Shown: in pieces, positions 11,847-23,639 of the stretch
Layout of the letters: every line of letters starts with the position of its first letter
Position numbering within the stretch: the stretch's first letter is position 1
DNA from: Maniola hyperantus
Lineage: Eukaryota > Arthropoda > Insecta > Lepidoptera > Nymphalidae
Reading direction: 5' to 3'
DNA: 64,000 nucleotides
NCBI RefSeq assembly: GCF_902806685.2
Contig: NC_048543.1
Span: 10,512,106 to 10,576,105, forward strand
The notes under the pieces: generated by a model
Databases searched by the model: none
What the model was told of the DNA's origin: nothing
The model's input: only the letters and a program-made list of their open reading frames with translations
Program-made: the position numbers and the translations under genes

Positions 11847-12040
11847 CATGTTCAACCCATCGCAGGCTCACTACAGAGCACGGGTCTACCCAGAGAGAAG
11901 GGCTTTGGCCATAGTCTACCACGCTGGCCATGTGCGGGTCGGTACACTTCACACATCTTTGAGAACATTATAGAGAACTCTTAGGCATGCAGGTTTCCTC
12001 ACGATGTTTTCCTTCACCTAACCACTAGACTATCACAGCT
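11847..12040 (-). mobile_element. tRNA-derived SINE with (GAT)n end (family G), internally deleted
   Basis: Read on the minus strand it has the head GCTGTGATAGTCTAGTGGTTAGG (quoted in two parts: GCTGTGATAG and TCTAGTGGTTAGG), the body words GTGAAGGAAAACATCGTGAG and GGAAACCTGCATGCC, and ends GAGCCTGCGATGGGTTGAAC. Relative to the copy at 44825-45132, the segment between the tRNA-like head and GGTGAAGGAAAAC is missing, so the B box is lost. Confidence 0.65.
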
Positions 12041-12766
12041 TTTTTAAACAAACAATATGCTAAGTAGGTATATTGTATTATTTTCATACGTCCTATATCT
12101 ACCTAAAAGTAGATCTTAGACAAAAAAGTGGTGCATCTGAGTTTCCGCTAAAACTGTCATTCGTCTAAAAGTGCCATAGATATTATGACCATATTAAAGC
12201 GACATAGTCTAATATATACTTATTTTTTTTTAAATGCTGTTCGACTCGATAAAAGAAAAATAAATCTGAATGGAGAAAACTGAATGCGCTTCGGATAAAA
12301 AGTTCAAACAAAACGTCTTACTTGTTCACAAAGTAATCTGTTATTGCTCTTTATTATTCTTTACTGTGTTCATTTAAGAGACATAAACAAAAAGTTTTTA
12401 ATCCGCCCGAAGCTTCTCGCGATAAATTACTATGCAGTTGAAACAAACATCAACCGATTTAAAAGATTCTTGTTCAAATAAAAGAACCTAAAAACGAGAT
12501 AGTTTTAATACAATTCATACAAAAGAAAATACCTAAAAGATTTCTGTTCTGTACCTATCTTTAGATTCGTACAGTGTTACTTTTTGTTGTATGTTTCTAA
12601 GAAAAATGTATATATTTCAGCATAATATTTAGATTCTTTTAGGATTCATTTTGAAAGGATCAATTTTAGGAATAGAAGTTATTAATATGGCCATGGATAT
12701 ATCTTTACTATATCTTTCCACAAAGGTAATGGCAACAAACTATAAAATAATTTTTTTATATATAAA
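12041..12766. other. AT-rich non-coding stretch
   Basis: No supportable gene or repeat. Confidence 0.45.
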
Positions 12767-12885
12767 AATGGCGAGCAAACGGGCAGGCGCGTCACCTGAT
12801 GTTAAGTGATTACCGCCGCCCATGGACATTTGCAGTACCAGAGGAACCAACAATGCGTTGCTGGCCTTTCAGGAATTATACATAC
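12767..12885 (+). repeat. Dispersed repeat S, copy 1
   Basis: GGCGAGCAAACGGGCAGGCG, CACCTGATGTTAAGTGATTA, CCGCCGCCCATGGACATT and AATGCGTTGCTGGCC run in order. The second copy at 30886-31004 has the same order and orientation. It is probably a SINE or MITE body; the class is uncertain. Confidence 0.6.
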
Positions 12886-13565
12886 ATAAAAAATAATTCT
12901 TGCAGATCAGGGATTCATCAAATGACGAGATCTAATTTATATCAAAACTGTTAAAATAACTAACCCATTTACGACTCATGGACGAGGTTTTTGCCGAGCG
13001 AATATCAAAATTAAAACGTTATAATATTTGCTGTTAAAATACAAAGTGTTTAAAATGCCCTTCGTCGTCTCATGTATGAGCATAATAGTAGAAACACACA
13101 CACCACGATACACGTTTAGTCAAATATTTTTTTGTATGACTACGAGTGTAACGTCGACTTATAATAAGCGAGGTCGATGCAACTTCGGTCCGAAGTCACC
13201 AAACGTCATACAATCCAGGAGATGCGATGACTGACTGACGTCATTTCCTGCCTATATCAAAGTGTAGCTAAAATTGCTAGATCCAGAAATTTTAAATTTT
13301 GCATGCGCACTAAGGAATGATTCTGAGACATTACGATTAGATTTGTTAGGACGAAGTCACGAAGTAAAACTAATTTTAACATATACAATATACATAACAA
13401 TATAGTGACTGACTGTCTGCCATGCAACACAAACCTAAACCAGTGGACCTAGAGATTTAAAATTTAGAGGAAATATTATTTGAATATTAAACTTATTGCA
13501 AAATAAAATATATTATAATAAGTAATTAATATTTACATAATTTTGAGAAGTTCCAAAATGAATAA
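12886..13565. other. AT-rich non-coding stretch, no feature seen
   Basis: No supportable gene or repeat. Confidence 0.45.
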
Positions 13566-13727
13566 CTAGCTGATGTCCGCGACTATGTCCACGTCAATTT
13601 AAGTTTTTTTTAATCCCGTGGAATCTTTGTCACTCTCCATATCCATACAAAAAACAAAGTATATGCGTTGCTGCATTACGGCGTGATTGATGGACAAAGC
13701 AACAAATTAACACACTTTCGCATTTTA
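13566..13727 (-). mobile_element. Helitron-like short element (family Q)
   Basis: Read inverted, it runs from CGAAAGTGTGTT to a GCGGACATCAG...CTAG end (CTAG at 13566-13569, next to a host A on the plus strand). The interior is diverged. Confidence 0.5.
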
Positions 13728-13880
13728 TAAGTGGTTGTGGCTATGAATTCTTCACTGCTGCTCGTGCGATCTCCCTCCAGCGACTTCTTTTGGCATGATG
13801 TACACACACGGAGACAGTGTTTGTTGCAGAGCGGACGAAGTCCGTCCACCTACTTGGGAAACGATCACGCTCACCTAAGT
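13728..13880 (-). pseudogene. RTE LINE 3' fragment, second copy
   Basis: Roughly 130 bp nearly match 2970-3115: GTGGCTATGAATTCTTCACT, GCTGCTCGTGCGATCTCCCT, CCAGCGACTTCT and CACACACGGAGACAG. It corresponds to the last about 45 codons of the RTE ORF on the minus strand. The plus-strand frame here is a shadow. It lies directly beside a Helitron-like copy. Confidence 0.7.
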
Positions 13881-14511
13881 AGTTGGGGATGGCGGATTGC
13901 AAATGTGTTTCTACCTTATACCCAGACTGTTCGCGTCTTGTTTGATCTTAATTAACACACGTTGACGCAAGACGATCACTCAGGATCAAAGCGTTTAATT
14001 CTAATATTTGTCAACGTCTATTGAAAGAAGTCATTGACATTGGTTTGCAAAATAAGAGATGTTCATATAAATAAACTAGGTATGCCAATAAATTCGACTA
14101 TCTATTGTACATACTGCACATAATAAACGGTGAAAAATCTGGACATTAGAATCTTTTGACTTGGTAGTTTTATTATAACCCAGTCCCAGAACATATTATA
14201 ATGAGTATCTGTACAAGATATGAGAGTGGTTCAAATGCGGCGCAAAAAATAGAGCCAATATTCTTATTTCAAATTTAGTCAAATTTTAGACTTTTAGAAT
14301 AAAATAGCTAACTCCCGTGACACTGTACAGTGTAGTACAATTTTTGTCTACTTTATGTATTCACCTACTTCTCTGTAATGACTTGACTTATGTTATTGAT
14401 TACGAAATTAGTCTTACCAACTTAGAATACCTACTTACAAATAAAAATACACTGTTGATGATATTGTACCTGTATTGTATTCCGATGTATATAGATGTCG
14501 ATGATAATGAC

Positions 14512-14631
14512 AGGAGACCCGTGCTTAGTAGTGGACTGGTAATGGGTTGATGATGATGAAGATGATGATGGTATTATCTTTTCGAAAACTACGTTTCTGG
14601 AACGAAGGAATGTGATTGAACGTTTAGTGGT
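14512..14631 (+). mobile_element. 3' end of (GAT)n SINE (family G) inside array unit 1
   Basis: GACCCGTGCTTAGTAGTGGA and GGTAATGGGTTGATGATGAT form the characteristic SINE 3' end with its GAT tail. This stretch is absent from the equivalent site in unit 2 (where CAGGAG runs directly into TTTAAGGTCG), so either it was inserted after the duplication or unit 2 deleted it. Confidence 0.6.
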
Positions 14632-14654
14632 TTAAGGTCGAGGACACCAGAGCA

Positions 14655-14741
14655 TGTGGAAGATCGCCCATGAAATGGATGGACCAAGCAAGTGCTGCGG
14701 TTGCGGTGGAACTGCCTGACTTGAGTGACCTAGAATTATAG
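14655..14741 (+). pseudogene. Tiny RTE LINE C-terminal remnant
   Basis: The frame reads CGRSPMKWMDQASAAVAVEL then a short tail and TAG, resembling the GRPPxRWxDxI block near the end of RTE ORFs. A second copy lies in array unit 2 (about 15078-15165). Confidence 0.45.
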
Positions 14742-15891
14742 CTGTCCCACAGCTAAAACTCTTGGCCAGTCAGGTACGGTAGTTGAGTAACGACGATGAC
14801 CGATCAGTTAAAAGAAGAAGCCGTTCAAATACTCCAACTAAATAAATTTACCCACACGGTATAATAGTAGGTACAACATTTGTCTACTTTATGTATTCAC
14901 CTATTTCTTTGTAATGACTTGACTTATGTTATTAATTACAAAATTAGTCTTACCAACTTAGAATAGGTACCTACTTACAAATAAAAATAGACAGTTGATG
15001 ATATTGTACCTATATTGTATTCCGATGTACCTATATAGATGTCGATGATAATGTCAGGAGTTTAAGGTCGAGGACACCAGAGCATGTGGAAGATCGCCCA
15101 TGAAATGGATGGACCATGCAAGTGCTGCGGTTGCGGTGGAACTGCCTGACTTGAGTGACCTAGAATTATAGCTGTCCCACAGCTAAAACTCTGGGCCAAT
15201 CAGGTACCTACAGTGGTTGAAGTAGCGACGATGACCGATCAGCTAAATAATCAGTAATAGTAATAAATCAATTTACCTACACGATATGAATAGTACAACA
15301 TCTGTCTACTTTATGTTTACATAATTACATCTTCATGCTCACAATTTTTGCTCTAGAATGAGTATACATTTCGGTTGAGTTAAGAAAATAAATATGATTA
15401 TTATTTTAATCCGTTGAGATAGGTAGGTATATTAGTTTGGGATGACTAAAAAAACATTATACCTAATAGGATGAGTACGGAGCAACCCAAACTTACCAAC
15501 CTATAATAAATGCTTACAAATGAAAATATAAGTAGGTACTATTGTATTGTACATTGTATACCGATGTAATGTATGTATGTAGATTGTAGATGTCGATGAT
15601 AATATGTAATATATTATGTAAGATATAATGTTTCCAAGTTTCAGATGAAATAACACAGAATTCACTTCCGATACAATGCACGAAGATAAATACAATAGCT
15701 ACAAGTCGACACGGGACGAAATCACATTTTGTATTATGTTGACATTGTGGGGTACTATTTGTTCTCGAATTTTATTACATCTACCGATAAAATTCATGAA
15801 AAATTCATACTTAAGAGACATTGTATTGTTACGGATACCTTAGTGGTGTTATTTCAACAAATAAGTTTATCTTTTTATTTTAGAAATTTAA

Positions 15892-16053
15892 TTTTTTTTT
15901 TTTTTTTTAATAAGAATATTAGCCATATTAAATGACCCTTTCCTCTCCAATTAAGCGTCAGGCTTGTGCTAGGAGTAGGTTGCAACGGGCGGGGTTTGAA
16001 CCGTCGTCCTTTCGGTTTTCAGTCCACTCCTATACCGGTTGAGCTATTGAGGC
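15892..16053 (-). mobile_element. SINE with tRNA-Phe-like head and poly(A) tail (family F), copy 1
   Basis: Read on the minus strand: GCCTCAATAGCTCAACCGGT (A-box-like), GTGGACTGAAAACCG (GAA in the anticodon position), GGTTCAAACCC (B-box-like), then ACTCCTAGCACAAGC, TTGGAGAGGAAAGG and a terminal A run (T run at 15892-15908). Copy 2 is at 50355-50530. Head, body and tail order is that of a tRNA-derived SINE. Confidence 0.75.
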
Positions 16054-17829
16054 TTAAATACTTAATTACTTGTACTATGTACCATGTTTTTTATGAATTA
16101 ACGAATTGATTCAATGAACTTTATCAATCATTTTAATGAATTTTGAGCTATATAATATACTTGCGGTTACTATCCTGGGCACTGTTATTTTAATATTACT
16201 TTTTCCTCACAGTTCGTACACCTTTTAGGCATTGAGGAAGATATCTCAATTCCTAAAAATAATTAAAAGACGAAGAAGAAGAGAGTGGTCTGAGAATTGA
16301 GGAGGATTGAGGCTTCTAGACGATACATTAAGTTAACTAAAATAGCTCTTTACCACGTGTGTGATAAAATAAAGAAGGAAATACAGAAAGAAAAGAGTCA
16401 AAATAGAGTTTTCGTGTGAAACAAGCACAAAAAAATTATGCGTAAAAAGTACAGACCGCACAAATTGGTAAAAATAATATACCTACTTAGTGTTTTTCTA
16501 GTTCTCTGTCATTAAAAATTAGTTTGTGGTCTGATTTTTCAATCGTTTGATAGCTTAACTCTGGAATTTTGGCAGATATCTCATATTTTAGATAATAAAA
16601 TTGTCAAAAGTCAATTCCTCAGTTCAAGATGTATTTGAGAATTGATAAATCGGTCTTTAATTGAATAACTGACGGCATCTGGGATCGAGAACCGATAGTA
16701 ATTTTCATCGTCCTTTATCGGGAAGTTCAAAATCTCCCAATAAAGCGCGGAGACGATCCCATACAGCCGGCGGCCACAAGTTTCCAATAAGTAATTAAAA
16801 TCCCTAGACGGAGATTACGTCCTCCTATCACAAAAGGCGAGTATTTGCTCCGTACGCCTTGTTGGAGCACTTCAAATCTCTTCCTATTTCCTTGACTCCT
16901 CGTAATCTGTGGGAGGAAATGGAGACAGTTTGCCGATGCGGTTACAAAAATAAACGTCTCGAAAAGTCTAAGAGAAAAAAAGCAGTACAAAATACTTCTA
17001 CTAATTGAATTTGAGCATGTATAAAATAATAGGTTGGTATTTGTACAATTCACAGTCATAAATAAAATGTATAATGTTTCTAAAACATATCGGATACGCC
17101 TTTTATTCCGACTTGCAGCAAGGACTCGAATACTCGATACTAATAAATTATTCACCCACCGCAGTTGCTGGAAAGGATTACACCAGATAACGTCATAAAA
17201 ACGCAGAAATAAACCCCTGTTTATCCACCGTTGTTTAGACCACTTTTTATGAAAAACAGTGCAAATAAGCTAGCACAAACATTAATCTGCTTTGAACAAC
17301 AGAAGATGTAAAGGGACTGCTCAGAGTAAATGTTTTCTTAGGGGACAAAACTCCCGGTAGAGACCAATTAGAGCGTGATATAATTTTTGTGTAAACTTAA
17401 TTTGTGTAATTCATGTTTGGCAATGAAAGTCGTATCTGACTTTAATTAATTGACGAACTTTACTAAGAGAACATAATGTCAAATACAATTAGAATCTTCG
17501 AGTCGTTTGATATTATTAATATAATTTAATCTATAGAACATTACTAATAAACCTGTTATAATATTACTATACTATTCATTTAGATCTAATATAATTTAGA
17601 TAGATTTCTGTACAATGTTGAGTAGCAAGCTGATATTAATGGAAGCCTAGCTGACTTGGCCCGGCTTTATGAGGGTTAGGAAAGCGTATAAAATTTTTGC
17701 CCAAAAAAACCACATCTATTGGAGAACTGTTGAATAGAATAATATGTTTGCAACTTTTTCGATTAGCGTATCCAAATTCCAAACAAAATATACATGGAAT
17801 TCACTTTGCATTAATATTATTATTTGCAA
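16054..17829. other. Non-coding stretch
   Basis: The longest frame, 142 codons on the minus strand at 16727-17155, has no ATG near its start, no domain and no gene context; I do not call it. Confidence 0.4.
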
Positions 17830-17960
17830 CTAGCTGCCCTGGCGAACTTCGTTCCGCCTAATAGTCGATTCAAATTTTTTAAATTTTTCTCTCCGTAAGA
17901 ACCATCCTCGTACTTCAAGGAATATTATAAGAAAAGAATTAGCGATATCGGTTCAGCAGT
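17830..17960 (-). mobile_element. Diverged Helitron-like 3' end
   Basis: Inverted, it ends with GGCGGAACGAAGTTCGCC, a spacer and CTAG (17830-17833). The hairpin differs from the Q and R families, so it is probably a separate subfamily. Confidence 0.4.
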
Positions 17961-18029
17961 TCTCGAGATTTGCGATGAGCAACACATTAAGTGATTCATT
18001 TTTATTATTTGCAATAATAGGTATTATTG

Positions 18030-18283
18030 TTGAGCGGCGACAGCCCAGTCTTATTCGGGAGGTTGAGGATTCCGGGAACACACTTCTAACTTTACGGTGT
18101 TATGCTTGTTTTAAGCAATTAAATATCAAGGAAGACATCGTGAGGAAACCTGTATGCCTGTGAGTTCTCAAAGGTGTGTGAAATCTGCTAATCCGCACTG
18201 GGCTAGCATGGTGGACTCTTCTCATTCTGAGAGGAGATCCGTTCTCAGTAGTGAGCCGGCAATAGGATGATCACGATGATGAT
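18030..18283 (+). mobile_element. tRNA-derived (GAT)n SINE (family G), old copy
   Basis: In order: a decayed head (GGAGGTTGAGGATTCCGGG), AACACACTTCTAACTTTACG, GACATCGTGAGGAAACCTG, CAAAGGTGTGTGAAATCTGC, TTCTCATTCTGAGAGGAGAT and a GATGATGATT end. Full family G order, with many substitutions. Confidence 0.7.
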
Positions 18284-18381
18284 TTAGAATTCTTAAACTA
18301 TAGATCAAAACGAAATCACCCAACCCTTTAATAAGATGCGATATAATTCAATTTCAGTAATAAAACAATCCATGCGTGTCG

Positions 18382-18576
18382 TCATAACGAATTTCGGTGG
18401 AGTTTAAAACGTTCACTACAATTTACTGGAGTTGGCTCGTGATTTACTGCCATTGGGGATGATGACTTAGCAATTTTAGTGGCGAGAACGGTGCCTCTAT
18501 CGATTCTTTTTACAGGGTGTTCTAGAAATTCTAAACCTAATAATAATATTATAAATGTGGAAATTGGGATTTTCAT
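18382..18576 (-). CDS. Possible small secreted peptide, unrecognised
   Basis: A 64-codon frame from an ATG begins MKIPISTFIILLLGLEF: a charged start and a hydrophobic core of about 12 residues like a signal peptide, followed by EHPVKR (a possible dibasic cleavage site) and a hydrophilic remainder with one cysteine. No family is recognised. Hydrophobic runs arise easily from AT-rich DNA, and no promoter, intron or poly(A) signal was identified, so this may be chance. Confidence 0.22.
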   Translation of the reverse strand: MKIPISTFIILLLGLEFLEHPVKRIDRGTVLATKIAKSSSPMAVNHEPTPVNCSERFKLHRNSL

Positions 18577-18778
18577 TATTCCTTCACACCATAATTACTA
18601 AGCCGATTACTTACAATTCAAAAATATTTGGTTGGTACTAAATTATTAATTGATAATTATTGCTGTGCTGCTTATATTATTTATTAAGCCTTTATTTTCC
18701 TTATCAATTAATATTATTTACAGAGTTTCTAAATCTATTCTAATACTAATACCTATTCTAATTATATATTTTGTCAGT

Positions 18779-18780
<2 letters not shown>

Positions 18781-18852
<72 letters not shown>

Positions 18853-18853
18853 T
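18781..18853. repeat. (TG)27 microsatellite passing into (TGCG)n
   Basis: An uninterrupted TG run at 18781-18834 is followed by about four and a half TGCG units. The open frames on both strands here are simple-repeat artefacts. Confidence 0.95.
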
Positions 18854-19324
18854 ATTGTATAAATGTATGCGTGTGTATTTATGATTGTAGGTGCTGCTAT
18901 ATTTTATGATATAGAATAATTTATTGAGTATAAAAACAAGCATTAAAACAAAATTTCTGCAATTGGATAGCACATTGGTTGATAAAAAGATTCCGACGAA
19001 TTGAGAACCTCCTCCTTTTTTTGAAGTTGGTTAAAAATAGGTATCCTTTCAATCCAAGAACCAATTTAGAAAATAGGATTATAATTTTTTGAATAAAGAT
19101 TCACTAATATTATAGACATAACTGAAATCATATTATTAAATACGCAAGGGTATAAGAAAAGAGTGTATGTACTATGTAGGTACACTGAGACACACATAAA
19201 AGGTATAGACTGATATAGGTAGGTACTTACGAGTAAATACATAGAATACCTAGTATTCCAAAATATCAAAATATTAGGTAGGTATTCGTAAATTTTATGC
19301 CTCTTAACTTTTCGTTTATTTCAT

Positions 19325-19622
19325 GCAAAACCGGCCATTGGTATAGTAATCTCACTTTGAAAGTTGAAAATAGTAGTAGTAGCTCATGAACACATTTTAA
19401 TTTTTTCCTTGGATGTAACCGCAAATTCACAGTTTTCGATTTTTCCCTTTACTCGTGCTATAAGACCTACCTACCTGCCAAATTTCATGATTATAGGTCA
19501 ATGGAAAGTACCCCATAGGTTTTCTTGAGAGACACGACAGACAGACGGACAGACGGCCAGACGGACAAACAACGAAGTGATCCTATAAGACTTTTCCTTT
19601 TGAGGTACGGGACCCTAAAAAC
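19325..19622 (-). mobile_element. GGGTTCCGTAC repeat (family P), minus copy
   Basis: Inverted order matches the P consensus: AGGGTCCCGTACCTCAAAAG, TATAGGATCACTTCGTTGTT, a GTCTGTCC run, AATCATGAAATTTGGCAGG, AAAACTGTGAATTTGCGG. The right-hand hairpin block is missing. Confidence 0.65.
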
Positions 19623-20151
19623 TACAAAAGACACAAGAACAGACAGACAGAGAGATTTTAATATTTTACAGTTTTAAATTATTTATTTTATTCATAGCAT
19701 TCATGAAACTTAACCCGTAGTGAGTAGATGAATTTCTATAGCTAAAATGATGTTAACTTTTATATTATTTTATTCAAACAGAATAGCGGTTTTCATCAAG
19801 TTTTCTATTCAAGGTTTGGGCCAGAATTAATACATTATGAGAACGAAGAATTAATATCGTATATTGTATTAAAGTATATTCGTTTTAATATTTCGACCGC
19901 AGCAGCCTGTACATTAGCAATTCAGCTCTACCTCTGAGACTGAAGGAGATTAGAGAAAGTTTGGATTTAAATTAATTTAGCGGATTATTAATTTTGAGTA
20001 ATGAACTTCAATCTTGGTTTGAATGAGCAATTTTGTTAAATGTTGTCTTGTGAATTTTATTTGCACTAATCGCGACTTGATCTAATTCTGTAAATAGAAT
20101 TCAATTTCATTCGTTATTTGTTTGAAATATTATAACGCGATTTATAAGCAA

Positions 20152-20238
20152 CTAGCTTACGCCCGCGACTTCATCCGCATGGACTACACAAATTTCAAAC
20201 CCCTATTTTACTCCCTTATGGGTTGAATTTTCTAAGAT
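20152..20238 (-). mobile_element. Helitron-like element (family R), 3' fragment
   Basis: Inverted it contains AATAGGGGTTTGAAATTTGT, GCGGATGAAGTCGCGGGCGT, AAG and CTAG, matching the 3' ends of the two R copies at 48160 and 48759. Confidence 0.5.
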
Positions 20239-20239
20239 A

Positions 20240-20392
20240 AGGGCGGTTACGCACTCATCCGATCTGAGTTCGTGAAAATACGTTCCGAAGTAATCATAGA
20301 TCTATTTGTATGGTAGCTTGTGACATATGACGTAAATATTTTTTATATCCGTATTTTCACGGATTCGGATCGAATGAGTGCGTGATCGCTCT
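20240..20392. mobile_element. MITE with about 40-bp inverted repeats and TA flanks, copy 1
   Basis: The left arm AGGGCGGTTACGCACTCATC...CGTGAAAATACG pairs with the right arm CGTATTTTCACGGATTCGGA...GTGCGTGATCGCTCT with few mismatches. TA lies at 20238-20239 and 20393-20394, consistent with Tc1/mariner-type mobilisation. A related copy is at 31266-31389. Confidence 0.75.
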
Positions 20393-20747
20393 TAGTGGAT
20401 GTTCACGTCATATTACCACTTAATAGCTACATATATGCATGCCTTTCAGCCCGATCTATACAGCAGTTTGAGCCATGCGTCGATAGACCATTCATTCAGT
20501 CAGCTTTTCCTTTTATACATATAGATTAATATTATAAAGTTATGACGATTTTAGTAGTGTCACTAACAAAAGATGATTTTGATCGCATTGCAGAAACTAA
20601 AAACATCAAACATCGTTTAAATTAGCGAATGTATGGTCAAGTCTCTATACTCAAGCGGACTGAAACCCTGTTAGGATAACAAGTTTAGGTAGACATATAC
20701 ATCATAATTCATAATACCTACTTGGGTATAATTATTGTCATAATCTT

Positions 20748-20938
20748 GAGCTGGAGTGCCGATCACGTACCTGTAAGCGCAGTGTAGGACGACCTCCAAC
20801 CCACTGGTCCGATGACCTGAAGTAGGTGGAGGGAAGCGGTTGAATGAGGACAGCGGGGGATAGTGTTTGGTGGCGCGCTTTTGGAAAGACATAAGTATTT
20901 CCAGCAGGACACATACAGACTGATGGAATGGAATGCCA
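20748..20938 (+). pseudogene. RTE-type LINE C-terminal remnant with internal stops
   Basis: The frame from 20748 reads ELECRSRTCKRSVGRPPTHW then SDDLK, a stop, and after it GSG*MRTAGDSVWWRAFGKT. This mirrors the lepidopteran RTE ending EWRPRTGKRSVGRPPTRW...W+xAQDRxxWxxLxEAY. At least two stop codons interrupt it. It is a different RTE subfamily from 2985-3593. Confidence 0.65.
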
Positions 20939-21696
20939 GCAGCATTCAGTACTCGTCCTAGTAAAAATATACCTAGATAAAATGTGACTACTTAACTTAG
21001 GTATACCTATCTCGTATTCAATTATGCCCGTAAGAAAGTGCAATTAGAGAAACGACTTTGAAAGCGTGCAATCCGTTTGGTTATTTAAATAGCACCTCGT
21101 TTGCTGCTTTATTCAAGATTACGGGGCGCGAGAGCCAGCTAATTGCAGTTGTAGGAGTTAGCGGGGCTCAGAATGATCTGGGAAATCTCTACTAAAACCC
21201 GGGTACGAGTGTTAAAAGATTTATATCGGGGCAGAAGAACGATTTGAGGCTTAATACGCAGCCCGCTAAGACTCCAGGAAATTAAGACGTTGACGAAATT
21301 TCGCGATTCATTGCGAATTGCTTCCGTCGTGCGAAAACCTTATTAAATTTTCTGATTGTATTGGTTCATTTATCTATTACGTAGGTACTTTATTTAGCAA
21401 ATGTTGTTATCACATAAAATGCGGAAAAAATTTTAGCTAACATACTGCTGTACTATGCTTTATGATTGTGTTTTATATTATTTTAGCTAACATAGTGCTG
21501 TACTATGTCTGCCTAGATTTTCTAGAAAACTGGCCTCATTTCTGCCCTAAACAGCCAAGCTGATTCTTTGCCAAGCCTGAATCCAGCAATTTGTTTGAAG
21601 TCGTTTGTCTACCTAGTGGGGGGCTACTGACGCTGTGTTTTCCAGTCCAAGACCATCAGTCTAGCACCTTGGGACTCCAACGTCTACCTTTTGGGC
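20939..21696. other. Non-coding stretch
   Basis: No gene seen. A duplicated word ATTTTAGCTAACATACTGCTGT-like (TTTTAGCTAACAT then CTGTACTATG) recurs at about 21432 and 21481. Confidence 0.4.
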
Positions 21697-22129
21697 TTTT
21701 AGGATTCCGTATCTCAAAAGGAAGAAACCATTATAGGATGACTTTGTTGTCTGTCTGTCTGTCCGTCTGTCAGTCGTGTCTGTCAAGAAAACCTATAGGG
21801 TATTTTCCGTTGACCTAGAATCATAAAATATTGTGGGTAGGTAGGTCTTATAGCACAAATAAAGGAATAAATCCGAAAACCGTGAATTTGTGGGTACATC
21901 ACAAAAAAATTAAAATGTGTTCATGAACAAATAAATAGTTCAATTTTGAAAGTAAGATAGCTATACTAAGTGGTTTATCATATGAAATGAGTTTACCTGT
22001 ACATTTTAAAACAGATTTTTATTTATTTTTATGCACAATAGTTTTTGATTAATCGTGCACAAGGTCGAAAAATATGACTGTAGTACGGAACCCGCGGTGC
22101 GAGAGTCTGACTCTCAAAGCCGGTTTTTT
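21697..22129 (+). mobile_element. GGGTTCCGTAC repeat (family P), copy
   Basis: AGGATTCCGTATCTCAAAAG at the left, TTGTTGTCTGTCTGTCTGTC, GTTGACCTAGAATCATAAAA, CCGAAAACCGTGAATTTGTG, and at the right GTAGTACGGAACCCGCGGTG with GAGTCTGACTC (a short palindrome) before GCCGGTTTTTT. The short inverted GGTTCCGTAC/GTACGGAACC pair marks both ends. The class is unknown. Confidence 0.7.
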
Positions 22130-22705
22130 GTATTATGAGCCCTACTCATTGCAACTTCATCTCGCAATTTGTTGAGCTATGTATAAAAAATATGCGGTTC
22201 CCGATAAAGGCTTTGTGACAACAAGAACTATCGCAAGCTTTGACTGCGGCCGGAAATGGCGTGGACAGGGGTGGACAGCTTCCGGTTGGCCGGAGACGAC
22301 GAAAACAATCCCCAGCCCTCAGGAAATTAGCCAACGTAAATCATCTCAGGATAAACATGTTAACCTTTTAATTAATCTTTTGCTTTGTAGGCAAGAGCTT
22401 TAGCTAATAGAAACTTAGAAAGGGCCAAAGGCACGTTTTCCTATTTCACTGTTATAAGGATAAATTAAATTTAACCAATGGTGTCGGACTGAAATTTGAA
22501 AAGTCTGTAGGATTTTTGATGTACCTATCAACTTATAGCATAAATTCGTGGTATTTTTATAAGAGGTAGGGTAGGTACGAGTAAATTGTAGAGTCTAAGA
22601 ATACCTGTAGAAATTATTTAAAGTACCAATATCTTTTTGGATAGTTTGTTTTGTTTGTAAATACTTAGTATATTCTAATTTCAAATTTTGCATACTTACC
22701 TACAT

Positions 22706-23128
22706 TTTTAGGGTTCCGTACCTCAAAAGGAAAAACGGAACCCTTATAGGATCACTTTGTTGTCTGTCTGTCTGTCAAGAAACCTGCAGGGTACTTCCCG
22801 TTGACCTAGAATCATGAAATTTGGCAGGTAGGTAGATCTTATAGACCACATTTGGGGAAAAATCTGAAAACCGTGAATTTAGGGTTAGATCACACAAAAA
22901 AAAAATTGTGGTCATGAACTAATAATTAGTATTTTCAATTTTCGAAGTAAAATAACTATATCAAGTGGGGTACCATATGAAAGGTCTTCACCTGTGCATT
23001 CTAAAACAGATTTTTATTTATTTTTATGTATCATAGTTTTTGAATTATCCTGCAAAATGACGAAAAAATACGACTGTAGTACGGAACCCTCATTGCGCGA
23101 GCCTGACTCGCACTTGGCCGGTTTTTTC
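22706..23128 (+). mobile_element. GGGTTCCGTAC repeat (family P), best-preserved copy
   Basis: About 423 bp in the same orientation as the previous copy, 576 bp downstream of it. It starts TTTTTAGGGTTCCGTACCTC and ends GGAACCCTCATTGCGCGAGC then CTGACTCGCACTTGGCCGG. Useful as the local reference for the family. Confidence 0.75.
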
Positions 23129-23639
23129 TTTTAACAGTGTTTTTCTTCTTCTAGTGTAATAATATGGTGTACATGCCTACAATAAAATGAATTACTTCAT
23201 TTCTTGTTAGTTGATACCAATTTTTCTAATAAAAATAAAAATATGAATTTCAAAATGTTTTCAGTGGAAAAAACATTGATTTTACTAAAAAGGATATAAC
23301 ATAATAACATGAAAACCTTTCATTATTTTTTACCTCCTTTTGAACGGCAAGGGGCAAAATACGACAGTCTTGAATAAAGCCGTAAATCCCAACGAATAAT
23401 GCTGTCAATACATCTCTGGTTACAACTTAATACAGTGGACGGATCAAAGGAGCCACATACGGAAATGCTGCGAGCTTAGAATAAACCAATTATGAGTGAA
23501 ATATTAGGGATCAGGCAGGGACGGTCTTTGATGATGGCAACTTATGGCCGAAGCAGACTACGTACAGGACTAATATTACGCTGTTTACTTTTAATACTTG
23601 CTCCCCAAGTGCAGACTATGCAACTTAAGAGCCTCCGAG
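23129..23639. other. Non-coding stretch, no feature seen
   Basis: No supportable gene or repeat. Confidence 0.45.

Larger units (their letters stand above)
14335..15605. repeat. Three-unit, diverged tandem array
   Basis: Units begin at about 14335, 14873 and 15295, each with TACAA..TTGTCTACTTTATG. Units 1 and 2 then share AATGACTTGACTTATGTTAT, TTAGTCTTACCAACTTAGAA, GTATTCCGATGTA and a LINE-like block GAGGACACCAGAGCATGTGG. Unit 3 keeps ACTTACCAACCTATAATAAA and ATACCGATGTAATGTATG but has lost the LINE-like block. Unit 1 carries an extra about 115 bp. The array looks like an old local duplication of mixed repeat DNA. Confidence 0.75.

Noticed and set aside
16727..17155. 142-codon minus-strand frame
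   Set aside because: No ATG near its start, no recognisable domain, no splice or promoter context.
18758..18973. Frames encoding CVCVCV and THTHTH
   Set aside because: Translations of the (TG)n/(CA)n microsatellite.
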